From Pirellulales bacterium (lineage in GTDB: Bacteria > Planctomycetota > Planctomycetia > Pirellulales > JAIMBC01), in assembly GCA_023511675.1 (NCBI GenBank), contig JAIMBC010000021.1:1-38891 (forward strand): 38,891 bases of DNA. The letters are read 5' to 3'. The position numbers and the translations under genes are program-made. How positions within the stretch are numbered: the first letter of the stretch is position 1; every line of letters starts with the position of its first letter. The notes under the pieces were generated by a model. That model saw only the letters and a program-made list of their open reading frames with translations, did not search any database and was not told where the DNA came from. Of this stretch, positions 14,676 through 23,513 are shown piece by piece.

Positions 14676-16282
14676 GTTCGCTCCCTCAGCACAGGGGCCA
14701 GTTCGCTTTCCGGCAGAGAGAGGGCCTGCTCCTGCCAGGCCGCCAGCGCCGCGGCAACCGCCTGACGCACGGCGGGATGGCTGTCGCGCTGCGCCTCGCG
14801 CAGGGCGGCCTGTGCCGCAAGCGAGGCGGATGTTCCCAGCGCGCCCGCCGCCGCGGCACGCACGTGCGGGTCTTCGTCGGCGACGAGATCCAGCAGTTCA
14901 TCCTCGAGTTCCGCGGAGAGGCCGAGGGTGCGGACCAGTTCCAGGCCGCGGAGGCGCCGTTTTCGGGCAGGCGAGCGGAGTTCTTCTCGCAGTACGGGCA
15001 GGGCTTGGGGATCCAGTTTGCGGACCAGTCCGGCAGCCGCAGTGCGGGCGGCCTCGTCCAGTTCGTCCCAGGCGGCCAGCACGCCGGCAGCCGTGAACTC
15101 GGGAAGTTGTTCGCGTACGGCGGCGCGCACGTCGGGAGAAGGACTATTGGCCAGATGGATCAGCAGTTCACGGGCGTGGGAGATATTGCGGGGGCGCAAC
15201 TGCCGGCAGGCCGCGGCTTGTACGAGAGGATCGGGGTCGGCGGCAGCTTCGCGGATGAGTGCGTCCGCCTCCTCGCCGGGATAGGGGGCCATCGCCTCGA
15301 TGGCCGCGCGCCGTGCCGCGGCCGAACCTTGGCGTGCCAGGGCCACCAGCAGCTCCAGCACAGCACTGCGCCGCGCGAGACAGCCAGCCAGACGAATGGC
15401 TGCGAGCTGCAAGTCGGCGTCCAAACCCGGCAGCCACTGGGCAACGCTGCGGGGCCAGGCCGGCTGCTCGAGCCGTTGCAGGTTGGCGTGTGCCGTGGCC
15501 GACAGGTCATGGCAGGCCTTGCGCAGCAGCGTTTCCACGAAAGGGCGGTCCCCGCGGTGTGCCAGGGCGTGCAGTACGGCCAGCGGCGGCCGCGGAACCT
15601 CGAGAAAGCTAACGAGCAGCCGAAGAGTGGCCGGCCGCTCGCTCGTCGTCAGCAGATGGATGCAGGCGCCGTGTGCCGGATCGCTGACCTCGTACAGCAT
15701 TTCACGCAGGGCCGGATCGTTGCGGTCTGCCAGCACCAGCAGGGCTTCCACCGCCTCGATCTGGTGGTGCCGGCCATAGCGGCGGGCAGCATCTTGCAGC
15801 GGGCCCAGCGCATGATACCGGGCCTGTTCCAGCAAGCGCGCCTGGCGGAAGTTCTCGGGGGCGTGCAGACCCTCGTGCAACTGCTCCGCCAGCTCCACCA
15901 GCGCCACGGCCGCTCGGGACCCTGCCGCAGATTCGAGCGCGGCGGCCAGCACCGGAAGCATGTCGTAGCACCGCGCCCACAAGCAGGCCTGGCAGGCGTT
16001 GGCCGCAAGCTGCGGTTCCGGATCCAGAAGTGCCTCGCGGATCACGCTCGTGGCGCGGCTCGGCCAGGCTGCCACTGCCTCTTGCCACGCTGCATCCCCC
16101 GTATGCAGCCGCCGCAAGATCTCGCGCAGAGCCAGCGGAGCCTGCCGTTGCAAGACGGCGCGTAGCGCCGCATGCTGCACTGCCCGATCGGGCGCTGCCA
16201 GCGCCGCCATCAGCAAAGGCACGGCCGATTCATTGGGCGTTGTCGCCAACAGCGAGAACGTGGTGCTCAGACCAGCCTGCAC
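14672..16282 (-). CDS. HEAT-repeat protein
   Basis: 536 residues from GTG 16282, made almost wholly of alpha-helical HEAT-like repeats. Typical units are VPLLMAALAAPDRAVQHAAL, ADPDPLVQAAACRQLRP, ANSPSPDVRAAVREQLPEF, VADEDPHVRAAAAGALGTSA and AQRDSHPAVRQAVAAALAAW. Such solenoids serve as protein-binding scaffolds; no catalytic motif is seen. No signal peptide is evident, so a cytoplasmic location is likely. It is followed, with a GTGA overlap, by a small membrane protein that could anchor it. The start is uncertain because no strong ribosome-binding site precedes the GTG; an internal ATG at residue 25 would remove half of the first repeat. Confidence 0.8.
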   Translation of the reverse strand: MQAGLSTTFSLLATTPNESAVPLLMAALAAPDRAVQHAALRAVLQRQAPLALREILRRLHTGDAAWQEAVAAWPSRATSVIREALLDPEPQLAANACQACLWARCYDMLPVLAAALESAAGSRAAVALVELAEQLHEGLHAPENFRQARLLEQARYHALGPLQDAARRYGRHHQIEAVEALLVLADRNDPALREMLYEVSDPAHGACIHLLTTSERPATLRLLVSFLEVPRPPLAVLHALAHRGDRPFVETLLRKACHDLSATAHANLQRLEQPAWPRSVAQWLPGLDADLQLAAIRLAGCLARRSAVLELLVALARQGSAAARRAAIEAMAPYPGEEADALIREAAADPDPLVQAAACRQLRPRNISHARELLIHLANSPSPDVRAAVREQLPEFTAAGVLAAWDELDEAARTAAAGLVRKLDPQALPVLREELRSPARKRRLRGLELVRTLGLSAELEDELLDLVADEDPHVRAAAAGALGTSASLAAQAALREAQRDSHPAVRQAVAAALAAWQEQALSLPESELAPVLRERT

Positions 16283-16331
16283 GTGAACTTGATTTCCCGC
16301 AGGGTAAGATGGAAACTAAACGAACCAAGGC

Positions 16332-16345
16332 CCTACAAATGTAGG
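16332..16345. promoter_or_regulatory. Inverted repeat between divergent genes
   Basis: CCTACA-AA-TGTAGG is a perfect 6-base palindrome with a 2-base centre, 34 bases before the ATG at 16380 and 50 bases from the HEAT gene start. It could be an operator or a small hairpin; nothing decides between them. Confidence 0.3.
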
Positions 16346-16379
16346 TTATCCCGCTTGCCAGCGCCCTGGAGTACCAAGC

Positions 16380-16643
16380 ATGCCTGGCTCTCGTCCCGAA
16401 GTCTTCAACCGCGAATTCCTCGAAGTTCGCGGCCGAATCCTCGAGCTGGCCGCCGCGCTGGATCGTATCGATCGTGCCGAAGGTAGCGTCGAGCACGACC
16501 CGCGCTGTACCCAGTTGCGGCAAGCGCTGGTGCTTTTGGCAGGCCCAGGGCCCGACCGGGCCGAACGCATCCAGCTTGTGTTCTCGCTTCCCTACGCCGA
16601 GAACTGGAGGGACGAGTTCCAGCTCGCCGCCCGCGGCACGTAG
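16380..16643 (+). CDS. Small conserved planctomycete protein of unknown function
   Basis: 87 residues with regular acidic and basic helix patterns: PEVFNREFLEVRGRILELAA, ALDRIDRAEGSVEHDPR, and a C-terminal FSLPYAENWRDEF. I remember homologues as short hypothetical proteins in planctomycetes. It lacks a signal peptide and is probably cytoplasmic. It lies alone between the divergent HEAT gene and a gene-free region. Confidence 0.65.
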   Translation: MPGSRPEVFNREFLEVRGRILELAAALDRIDRAEGSVEHDPRCTQLRQALVLLAGPGPDRAERIQLVFSLPYAENWRDEFQLAARGT

Positions 16644-17067
16644 GCGCAGCACGTCTTCCCTCTCACGCCCCAGGCAGTATCGAAGCGGGCGTCGTGTGGC
16701 ATGGCACCCGTCTCCCCCCATGCCCCGCACGGCCCAGACTCCTGGGCAGCGTCTGCATGGTCGAGCTGCACGTTTTCTGTCCCCCAACGTGCAGGTGCCC
16801 GCCGAACGTCGCACCAACAAACGTGCTGCCCAGAGCCGCACGGCTCGATCCGAGACGAGCGCCGCCCCCGCAGCCTGTTCACCGTTGTGTACTGCCAGAG
16901 ATCGCGGCGTATTCCGCGTGCCATGGCAGCACGTGCCGCAAGCCCATCGCGGTGGATGGGGCGCACCCAACCCCGTGGATGCGGCAAGCCCCTGCCGGTG
17001 AAAGGCGCGAGACGATGCCGGCGCCGCCGGCCGCCTGATCGCCTTTGCCCCTCCTCCTAGCCCTGCT
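16644..17067. other. Gene-free stretch between convergent genes
   Basis: Only short, Arg- and Pro-rich frames occur on both strands; none shows a protein motif. No terminator with a T-run is visible. I see nothing functional here. Confidence 0.5.
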
Positions 17068-18318
17068 CTACCGCGTGCCAATGCAGTAGAGATACTGGTT
17101 GGACCGCAGCAGAATCTGTCCCTCGCAGATGGCCGGGCTGCCATTGCACGTGCTGGGGTCGTCTTCCAGCCGGTTGTGCGCTAGCAGACGATAGCTCGGC
17201 CCCGCGGCAACCACATACGTGCCATTCTCGCGCGAGACGTAGTAAATCTTGTCGTCTGCCGCCACGGCCGAGGCATAGATCCTGCCTGGGCCAGGGTTCA
17301 GCCGCTGTTCATACACCAGGGTTCCTGATGCAGCATCCACGCAGTACACAATCCCCTGGCCCTCATGGGCCCAGTAGAGGTGCCCTTTGTAGTAAACAGG
17401 CGACGAGACGTTGGAGCCCTTGTCGATCGTCCAGAGGGCACTCGTCTCGCCGCGGCCGCCGCTCTTGACGGCCAGCCCCGGCTTGTTCCTGCCTCCAATC
17501 GCAAACACCGCTCCATCAAACGCCACCACGCTCGGGCATACATAGTCTTGAATCCCCGCAGCTTGCCAAAGCTGTTGCCCTGCTGCCGGATCGAATCCCA
17601 ACAAACGGCCCTGCACGCTGACCACCAGCTCGGGCCCGGCCCCCCCCTCAAGCAACAACGGAGTGTTCCAGGCAGCTCGAATCTCCCCAGCGCGCCAGAC
17701 CACGCGGCCGTCCTGCCGGTGCAATGCCACCAGCGAACCGCTTTCCACGCTGGCATTGACGATCACCAGATCGCCATGCAACACCGGCGACGTGGCCGAA
17801 CCCCAGTTGTGCGTGCGCGTCCCCACCTCGGTACGCCACAGCTCCTGGCCCTGGGTGTCAAAGGCCAACACCCCCGTGCGCCCAAAGAACACGTAGATCC
17901 GCTCGCCATCCGTGGCAGGCGTGCTCGAGGCATAGCCGTGCAGCGCCTGAAAGCCGCCAAATGGCTGCTCGGGCAAAGCCGCCGGTACCGTGCGATCCCA
18001 CAGCACCTCGCCGCTGCGCCGGTCGATCGCCAGCAAGTGCCTCACCAGGCTGCTCATCTCGCCCGGCTGCTCCATGCTGACGCCGTAGCCCGAATAGCAG
18101 GTGATGTACACACGATCGCCCCAGACGATCGGACTGGACCCTCCCGGCCCTGGCAACGGGGTCTTCCAGGCGATGTTCTGGCTGCTGCTCCACTCGGCAG
18201 GCAGGCCCTGCTCCTCAGAAACCCCCAGACCGCCCGGACCGCGGAACTGCGGCCAGTTGGCGGCAGCTCCCAGCAGAGCAGCTACTCCCACCCAACAACA
18301 GAGAAAGCGGTGCAACAT
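17068..18318 (-). CDS. Exported PQQ-type beta-propeller protein
   Basis: 416 residues. The ATG at 18318 has GGGAGA six bases upstream and gives a signal peptide (MLHRFLCCWVGVAALLGAAA). The mature protein starts with NWPQFRGPGGLGVSEEQGLP, the common opening of planctomycete PQQ-like propellers. Blades follow with the usual rhythm of a Trp-rich strand and a Gly-Asp turn (AIDRRSGEVLWDRTVPA, FDTQGQELWRTEVG, CVDAASGTLVYEQRLNP). BamB and quinoprotein dehydrogenases share this fold, but no PQQ-binding active-site set is evident, so a structural or binding role is likelier than a dehydrogenase. It should act outside the cytoplasmic membrane. Confidence 0.85.
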   Translation of the reverse strand: MLHRFLCCWVGVAALLGAAANWPQFRGPGGLGVSEEQGLPAEWSSSQNIAWKTPLPGPGGSSPIVWGDRVYITCYSGYGVSMEQPGEMSSLVRHLLAIDRRSGEVLWDRTVPAALPEQPFGGFQALHGYASSTPATDGERIYVFFGRTGVLAFDTQGQELWRTEVGTRTHNWGSATSPVLHGDLVIVNASVESGSLVALHRQDGRVVWRAGEIRAAWNTPLLLEGGAGPELVVSVQGRLLGFDPAAGQQLWQAAGIQDYVCPSVVAFDGAVFAIGGRNKPGLAVKSGGRGETSALWTIDKGSNVSSPVYYKGHLYWAHEGQGIVYCVDAASGTLVYEQRLNPGPGRIYASAVAADDKIYYVSRENGTYVVAAGPSYRLLAHNRLEDDPSTCNGSPAICEGQILLRSNQYLYCIGTR

Positions 18319-18579
18319 GGCTTGTCTCCCAAGAGGGCCGAAGGGGATCCAGCGTGCGGTCATGGTATCTGGTATTTCCCGCCGGCGTCTACACTCCCCT
18401 TGAGCCGCACCATCCCGCGGCCCTGCCGCACCGCCTGGCTGAGATCCCTCCCGGGCGCACGCACCGTCGTCTGCCCACATGAATCCTCGTCAGCCCCTCA
18501 CAGCGCCATATCCCGCCACACGCCGTGGGCCGCGGGGAAACTCAAGCCGCGGCGTTAGCCGGGCTGGGGGCTGGCAGGC

Positions 18580-19881
18580 TCACGCGGTGCCGACGGCTGA
18601 TGGCTGCTCCGGGTATCGTTCGGCCAGCAAGCGGCCGTTGGCCACCCGGCGGGCCACCACGTCGAGGAGCTGGCCCACACTGGCCGCATCTCCGGCTACT
18701 TCCACGGGCACATACCTGCACGCGGTGCCTTGCAGGCGGTGGGGGCCGCAGCAGCCTTCTACCAGCACTTGCAGGGAGCGGCCCGCAAGCTGCTGGAGAT
18801 AGCGGGCGCGTAGCCGTTCTTCCAGGGCGGCCAGGGTCTCGATGCGCTGGCGTTTGATGTGGGGGGGAAGCTGGCCGGGCATGGCGGCAGCCGCGGTCCC
18901 CGGTCGAGGGCTGAAGGGAAACACGTGCAGCTTGCAGAAGCCCACCTGTTCCAGGGTGCGGCAGGTGGTCTCGAAATCCGCCTCCGTCTCGCCGGGAAAG
19001 CCCACCATGACATCGGTAGAGAGTGCTGGCTGGTCGAGGATGGCCTGGGCGAGCAGGCAACGGTCGATCAGCCGCTGGGCACCCCAGCGGCGGCGCATGC
19101 GGCGCAACACCTCGTCGGAGCCGCTCTGTACGGGTACGTGCAGATGGGGACAGACGCGGCGAGGATGGGCCGCCATCACAGCCAGCAGCTCGCGCGTCAC
19201 CTCCGTGGCTTCGATGCTCGAGAGGCGGATGCGGAAGCTGCCCTCCAGCGCGGCGAGCCGGTCGACAAGCTGTGCCAGCCTCACCCAGCGGCTGCGCGGT
19301 TGGCCGCGATTGAAGTCCACGCCGTAATGGCCCAGATGAATGCCGCACAGCACGACTTCCTGATGCCCAGCCTCGACCAGACGCCGCACCTCCGCCACAA
19401 TCTCGCTCTCGGGGCGGCTGTACATGTAGGGCCGCACCAGGGGGATGACGCAAAAGCTGCAACGCAACAGGCAGCCGTCTTGCACCTTCACATAAGCCCG
19501 CTTGCGCGCCTGCAACCGGCCGAGTCCCGCCGGCAGATCCAACACGCCGAAGCGGCCCAGCAGATCGCCCAGCTCGCGCTTGTCTGTCACCACCTCGCTC
19601 ACGCCCGGCAGGGCCGCCACTTCTCGCGGCGCCCGCGATGCGTAACAGCCCATCACCACCATCCGCCCCCCAGGATTCTGCGCTGCCAGCCGGCGGATGA
19701 GCTGCCGGCTCTTGGCGTCTCCCTCGGCAGTGACCGTGCAGGTGTTTACCACCAGCAAATCTGCGGGCTCCCCCTCCGCCGCCTCCCGGTAGCCGATGCT
19801 CAGCAGCCCCTGGCGTACGTACTCCGTCTCGTACTGATTGACGCGGCAGCCCAGGGTGACCATGCGCAGCGTGGCACCCAT
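18580..19881 (-). CDS. mtaB: tRNA t6A37 methylthiotransferase
   Basis: A 433-residue radical-SAM enzyme that adds a methylthio group to N6-threonylcarbamoyladenosine at position 37 of ANN-decoding tRNAs. The N-terminal domain has Cys12, Cys48 and Cys79 for one 4Fe-4S cluster (TLGCRVNQYE, VNTCTV, MGCYAS). The radical-SAM cluster uses Cys137, Cys141 and Cys144 (CLLRCSFC). The C-terminus carries a TRAM-like domain. The CR(V)NQYET opening separates MtaB from MiaB (CQMN) and RimO. It starts at ATG 19881, with clpS 74 bases upstream on the same strand. Confidence 0.9.
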   Translation of the reverse strand: MGATLRMVTLGCRVNQYETEYVRQGLLSIGYREAAEGEPADLLVVNTCTVTAEGDAKSRQLIRRLAAQNPGGRMVVMGCYASRAPREVAALPGVSEVVTDKRELGDLLGRFGVLDLPAGLGRLQARKRAYVKVQDGCLLRCSFCVIPLVRPYMYSRPESEIVAEVRRLVEAGHQEVVLCGIHLGHYGVDFNRGQPRSRWVRLAQLVDRLAALEGSFRIRLSSIEATEVTRELLAVMAAHPRRVCPHLHVPVQSGSDEVLRRMRRRWGAQRLIDRCLLAQAILDQPALSTDVMVGFPGETEADFETTCRTLEQVGFCKLHVFPFSPRPGTAAAAMPGQLPPHIKRQRIETLAALEERLRARYLQQLAGRSLQVLVEGCCGPHRLQGTACRYVPVEVAGDAASVGQLLDVVARRVANGRLLAERYPEQPSAVGTA

Positions 19882-19955
19882 AGGTTATCGGCCGTGCAGG
19901 CGGAAGCACAGCGCCGGCGGAACGGTGCCGCCTCTGCCGGCCGCAAAGGGGCAGA

Positions 19956-20312
19956 TCAGCACTCCGGCTCGATGGTGCACCACATGGAGCCCTTGCAGTT
20001 CTCGATCAGTCCGTCCTTGCCGTAGGCGTGGATCTGGTCACGCTTCAGCTCGGCGTGCTCTTTGGTGGTGGTCAGCACGATGGCCTTGCCCCGCGTGTCC
20101 ACCTCCTTGGCAAGCTGATAGCCTTTCTCCAGGGGATAGCCGAACAGCTCCTGGAGCATGTGCATCACGTAGGCATAGGTGTGCTCGTTGTCATCCCAGA
20201 GGATCACGTGGTAGCGCGGCTGTTTGCGCGGCTGCTGGGAGGAGGCTTCCCGTTTGCGGCGCACCGTTTCTTCGGCAGGCACTACCACGCCTGAAGCTTG
20301 AGACTCGCTCAT
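19956..20312 (-). CDS. clpS: ClpS-type N-degron adaptor
   Basis: 118 residues from ATG 20312: a disordered N-terminal tail of about 30 residues and then the ClpS fold (YHVILWDDNEHTYAYVMHML, GYPLEKGYQLAKEVDTRGKA, IVLTTTKEHAELKRDQIHAYG). ClpS delivers proteins with destabilising N-terminal residues to the ClpAP or ClpCP protease. A gap-free alignment by eye to E. coli ClpS puts Asp40 at Asn34, Asp41 at Asp35, Tyr46 at the gatekeeper Met40 and Asp72 at His66. The binding pocket therefore differs from the classical one. It is a short Clp_S protein without a fused domain. It precedes mtaB on the same strand. Confidence 0.88.
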   Translation of the reverse strand: MSESQASGVVVPAEETVRRKREASSQQPRKQPRYHVILWDDNEHTYAYVMHMLQELFGYPLEKGYQLAKEVDTRGKAIVLTTTKEHAELKRDQIHAYGKDGLIENCKGSMWCTIEPEC

Positions 20313-20362
20313 CTGCGGCAGCTTGAAAAGACAAACACCAATACCCAGAACCAAGCCCAACT

Positions 20363-20368
20363 ATTATA
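20363..20368 (-). promoter_or_regulatory. Candidate -10 box of clpS
   Basis: TATAAT on the minus strand, 51 bases upstream of the clpS ATG. No convincing -35 hexamer lies at the right distance. Confidence 0.35.
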
Positions 20369-20595
20369 CTGCCAAACCAGTTGCACGTGCCAAGGGCGCA
20401 TGGCGGAGGCGATCGACTCCAGGCAGCCGAGCCGCGGCCTTCTCCCCCGCCCCGTACGTCTGCGACGCCAGCACCACTCCAGCCCTGGCCCGCAGCGAGT
20501 GCCAGCGAGACGTCCTCGCGGCGGACGGCTGCCACCGCCGCAGCCCTTCGCCGCAGTGCCAGCGCCCACGGCGGCATTTAGCACCCCCACACAGC

Positions 20596-21966
20596 ATGCA
20601 CCAGCTTGACGCCTACTTGGACGAACATCGCAAGGCCTTCGAGCAGGATCTCTGTTCGCTGTTGAGCATCGCCAGCGTGAGCACAGACGGCCGCCACCAG
20701 ACGGAAGTGCGGCAGGCCGCGCAATGGCTGGCGAGCCAGTTCGCCGCACTGGGCATGCAGGTCGAAGTGGCCGAGACGCAGGGCAATCCCATTGTGCTGG
20801 CGGAGACGCCGCCCGTTCCCGCCGCTCCCACCGTGCTGGTGTACGGCCACTACGACGTGCAGCCTGCCGATCCGCTCGATGCCTGGGTCACGCCCCCCTT
20901 TGCTCCCTCAGTCCGCGAAGGCAACGTCTACGCACGCGGCGCCACGGACGACAAGGGCCAGTTGCTCACGCACATCAAGAGCGCGCAGGCCTGGCTGCAA
21001 ACAGCGGGCCGGCTGCCCGTGAACATCAAGTACCTGATCGAGGGCGAAGAGGAGATCGGCAGCGCGAGCCTCGCACCGTTCGTGGCAGCACATCGCCACC
21101 GACTTGCCTGCGACGTGGCCGTGATCAGCGATACCTGCCAGTTCGGCCCCGGCCGCCCAGCGATCACATACGGCCTGCGCGGCATTGCCTACTTCGAGCT
21201 GCGCCTGACCGGGCCCCAACACGACCTCCACTCGGGCGTGTTCGGCGGGGCCGTGGTGAATCCAGCCACGGTGCTGGCCAAGCTGCTAGCAGGCGTGACG
21301 AACGAAAAAGGCCAGGTGCAAGTGCCTCACTTCTACGATGACGTGGAGCCGCTGGCGCCCGAAGAGCGTGAGCGCTTCGCCGCTCTGGGGTTCGACGAGG
21401 CGGCCTTCCAGCGGCAGCTTGGCGTGTCTGCCCTGGGCGGAGAAGAGGGCTATACCACGCTGGAGCGGCGCTGGGTGCGTCCCAGTTTCGATGTCAATGG
21501 GCTGTGGGGCGGGTATCAGGGAGAGGGGGCCAAGACGGTCTTGCCGGCGCGGGCGGGGGCCAAGTTCAGTTTCCGCCTCGTTCCCAGGCAGGATCCGGCA
21601 AAAATCGCCGCCGAACTGGAGGCCTGGCTGCGCCAGCGGCTGCCCCCTGGCATCTCCATGGAGCTGCAAGCGCATCATGGGTCTCAGCCCGTGGTGGTGT
21701 CTCTCCACAGCCCCTATGTGCAGGCGGCGGCGCGGGCCATTGAGCGCGGGTTTGGCACCCCGCCGGTGTTCATCCGCGAGGGGGGCTCGATCCCCGTGGT
21801 GTCGATGTTCCGCGAGCTGCTGGGCGTTGACACCTTGTTGTTAGGCTGGGGACTGGATGACGATCATGCCCATGGCCCCAATGAAAAGTTCTCGCTGGCC
21901 GACTTCCACCGCGGCATCAAGGCCAGCGCCTACCTGTGGGAAGAGCTGGCGGCCTTAAAGCCCTAG
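20596..21966 (+). CDS. M20-family dipeptidase/metallopeptidase
   Basis: 456 residues. The zinc site is visible as YGHYDVQPADP (His and Asp of the first metal motif), GATDDKGQLL (bridging Asp), the catalytic pair in IEGEEEIGS, and a later DTCQFGPGRPAITYGLRG block. The dimerisation domain includes GPQHDLHSGVFGGAVVNPA, and a C-terminal metal-binding His lies in DDDHAHGPNEKF. This matches the carnosinase-like (PepV/CNDP) branch that cleaves dipeptides in the cytoplasm; exact substrates vary. ATG 20596 is chosen because the family motif MHQLDAYLDEHRKAFEQDL starts there; the frame runs upstream through low-complexity sequence. serS follows after 16 bases and is likely co-transcribed. Confidence 0.9.
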   Translation: MHQLDAYLDEHRKAFEQDLCSLLSIASVSTDGRHQTEVRQAAQWLASQFAALGMQVEVAETQGNPIVLAETPPVPAAPTVLVYGHYDVQPADPLDAWVTPPFAPSVREGNVYARGATDDKGQLLTHIKSAQAWLQTAGRLPVNIKYLIEGEEEIGSASLAPFVAAHRHRLACDVAVISDTCQFGPGRPAITYGLRGIAYFELRLTGPQHDLHSGVFGGAVVNPATVLAKLLAGVTNEKGQVQVPHFYDDVEPLAPEERERFAALGFDEAAFQRQLGVSALGGEEGYTTLERRWVRPSFDVNGLWGGYQGEGAKTVLPARAGAKFSFRLVPRQDPAKIAAELEAWLRQRLPPGISMELQAHHGSQPVVVSLHSPYVQAAARAIERGFGTPPVFIREGGSIPVVSMFRELLGVDTLLLGWGLDDDHAHGPNEKFSLADFHRGIKASAYLWEELAALKP

Positions 21967-21982
21967 TCCGGGTGCGGTACGC

Positions 21983-23293
21983 ATGTTGGATCGCAAGTTC
22001 ATTCTGGAAAACGCCCCGCTGGTCAAGGAGAACTGCCTGCGCCGCAAGTCGCCGGCGGATGTCGATCGGTTCGTCGCGCTGGAAACCCAGCGCCGCGCGC
22101 TGCAGGCCCGGCTAGACGACCTCAACCGCCAGGCCAACGAACTCTCCCGCTCCATCGGCAAGGCGGATGCCGCCCAGCGCGAGGCCCTCAAGGCCAAGGG
22201 ACGCGAACTGCGCGCCGAGGCCCAGGCCGCCGAACACGAACTGGCCGGGCTGGCCGCCGAACTCGACGCCATCCACCGCGCCATCCCCAACCTCTCCCAC
22301 CCCGACGCTCCGGTAGGAGAAAACGCTAACCGCGAACTGCGCCGAGGCAAGACGCCCCTTCCCACCTTCAACTTCCCGCCGCGCGACCACGTCCAGCTCG
22401 GCGAGCAACTCGACCTGATCGATCTGGAAGGTGGCGCCCGCGTGGCCGGCCACGGCTTCTACTTCCTCAAAAACGAGGCCGTGCTGCTTGAACTGGCCCT
22501 CCAACGCTATGCCCTCGATGTGCTGCTCCGCGAGGTCTTCACCCCCGCCATCACCCCCGACCTGGCACGCAACGAGATCCTCAGCGGCATCGGCTACATT
22601 CCCCGCGGCCCCGAGACCCAGATCTACAGTATCGCCGATAGCGATCTCAGCCTGGTGGCCACTGCCGAGATCACCCTGGGCGGCCTGCTGGCCGATCACA
22701 TCCTCGAGCGCGAAGAGCTCCCCATCAAGCTCTGCGGCATCAGCCACTGCTACCGCACCGAGGCCGGCGCACACGGCCGCGCCACGCGCGGCCTGTATCG
22801 GGTGCATCAGTTTACCAAGGTCGAGATGTTCGCCTTCACTACCCCCGAGCAAAGCGAGGAGATGCTCGAGCATTTCTGCGAACTCGAATGCCGCCTGTTC
22901 GACGGACTGGGCATCCCCTATCGCGTGATCGATACCTGCACGGCCGAACTCGGCGGCCCCGCCTATCGCAAGTTCGATCTGGAAGCCTGGATGCCAGGCC
23001 GCGGCGAACAAGGAGAGTTCGGCGAGGTTACCAGCACCTCCAACTGCACCGACTATCAGGCGCGGCGGCTGGGCATCCGCTTCCGCAACAAGCACGAAAA
23101 AGGCACCCACTTCGTCCACACGCTCAATGGCACGGCCATCGCCATCAGCCGGGCCTTGATTGCCATCCTCGAAAATTACCAACAGGCAGACGGCAGCGTG
23201 CGCATGCCCCCCGTCCTGCAACCGCTGCTGGGATTCGATGCCATCACACCCAAGACCCAAGCCAAGCGCGACGCAGCCCCCCACTCCTCCTGA
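21983..23293 (+). CDS. serS: Serine-tRNA ligase
   Basis: 436 residues. The N-terminal antiparallel coiled coil (about 30-100, alternating Ala, Glu and Lys) binds the long variable arm of tRNA-Ser. The class II catalytic core shows the TAEITLGGLL serine-binding region, motif 2 in CYRTEAGAHGRATRGLYRVH, and motif 3 in NGTAIAISRALIAILENYQ. It charges tRNA-Ser with serine, and possibly tRNA-Sec if present. Length and motif order are normal. It starts at ATG 21983, just after the M20 peptidase gene. Confidence 0.97.
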   Translation: MLDRKFILENAPLVKENCLRRKSPADVDRFVALETQRRALQARLDDLNRQANELSRSIGKADAAQREALKAKGRELRAEAQAAEHELAGLAAELDAIHRAIPNLSHPDAPVGENANRELRRGKTPLPTFNFPPRDHVQLGEQLDLIDLEGGARVAGHGFYFLKNEAVLLELALQRYALDVLLREVFTPAITPDLARNEILSGIGYIPRGPETQIYSIADSDLSLVATAEITLGGLLADHILEREELPIKLCGISHCYRTEAGAHGRATRGLYRVHQFTKVEMFAFTTPEQSEEMLEHFCELECRLFDGLGIPYRVIDTCTAELGGPAYRKFDLEAWMPGRGEQGEFGEVTSTSNCTDYQARRLGIRFRNKHEKGTHFVHTLNGTAIAISRALIAILENYQQADGSVRMPPVLQPLLGFDAITPKTQAKRDAAPHSS

Positions 23294-23513
23294 TGTCCCT
23301 GCGCCTCCAGGCGTGCTCTCCTCACACGTCCCGCTCACCCACGTGCAGCGCCCTCAGGGATGCCAACCCATCAGCCCTCGCTGCTCGCCCAGCTTGCCTC
23401 TCTGGCCAATCCGTGAACACGGCCGCAGACACCCCTGATGACGTTCAACCGCAGGGTCCCTTCCCGCAGGACCCTTGCCCACGCACGCGAACCCCAGCAA
23501 TGCCCCATCGCGC

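Noticed and set aside
14777-16165. A 462-codon plus-strand frame.
   Set aside because: It is antisense to the HEAT-repeat gene and has low-complexity composition.
17365-18558. A 397-codon plus-strand frame.
   Set aside because: It is antisense to the PQQ propeller gene, with no motif or start signal.
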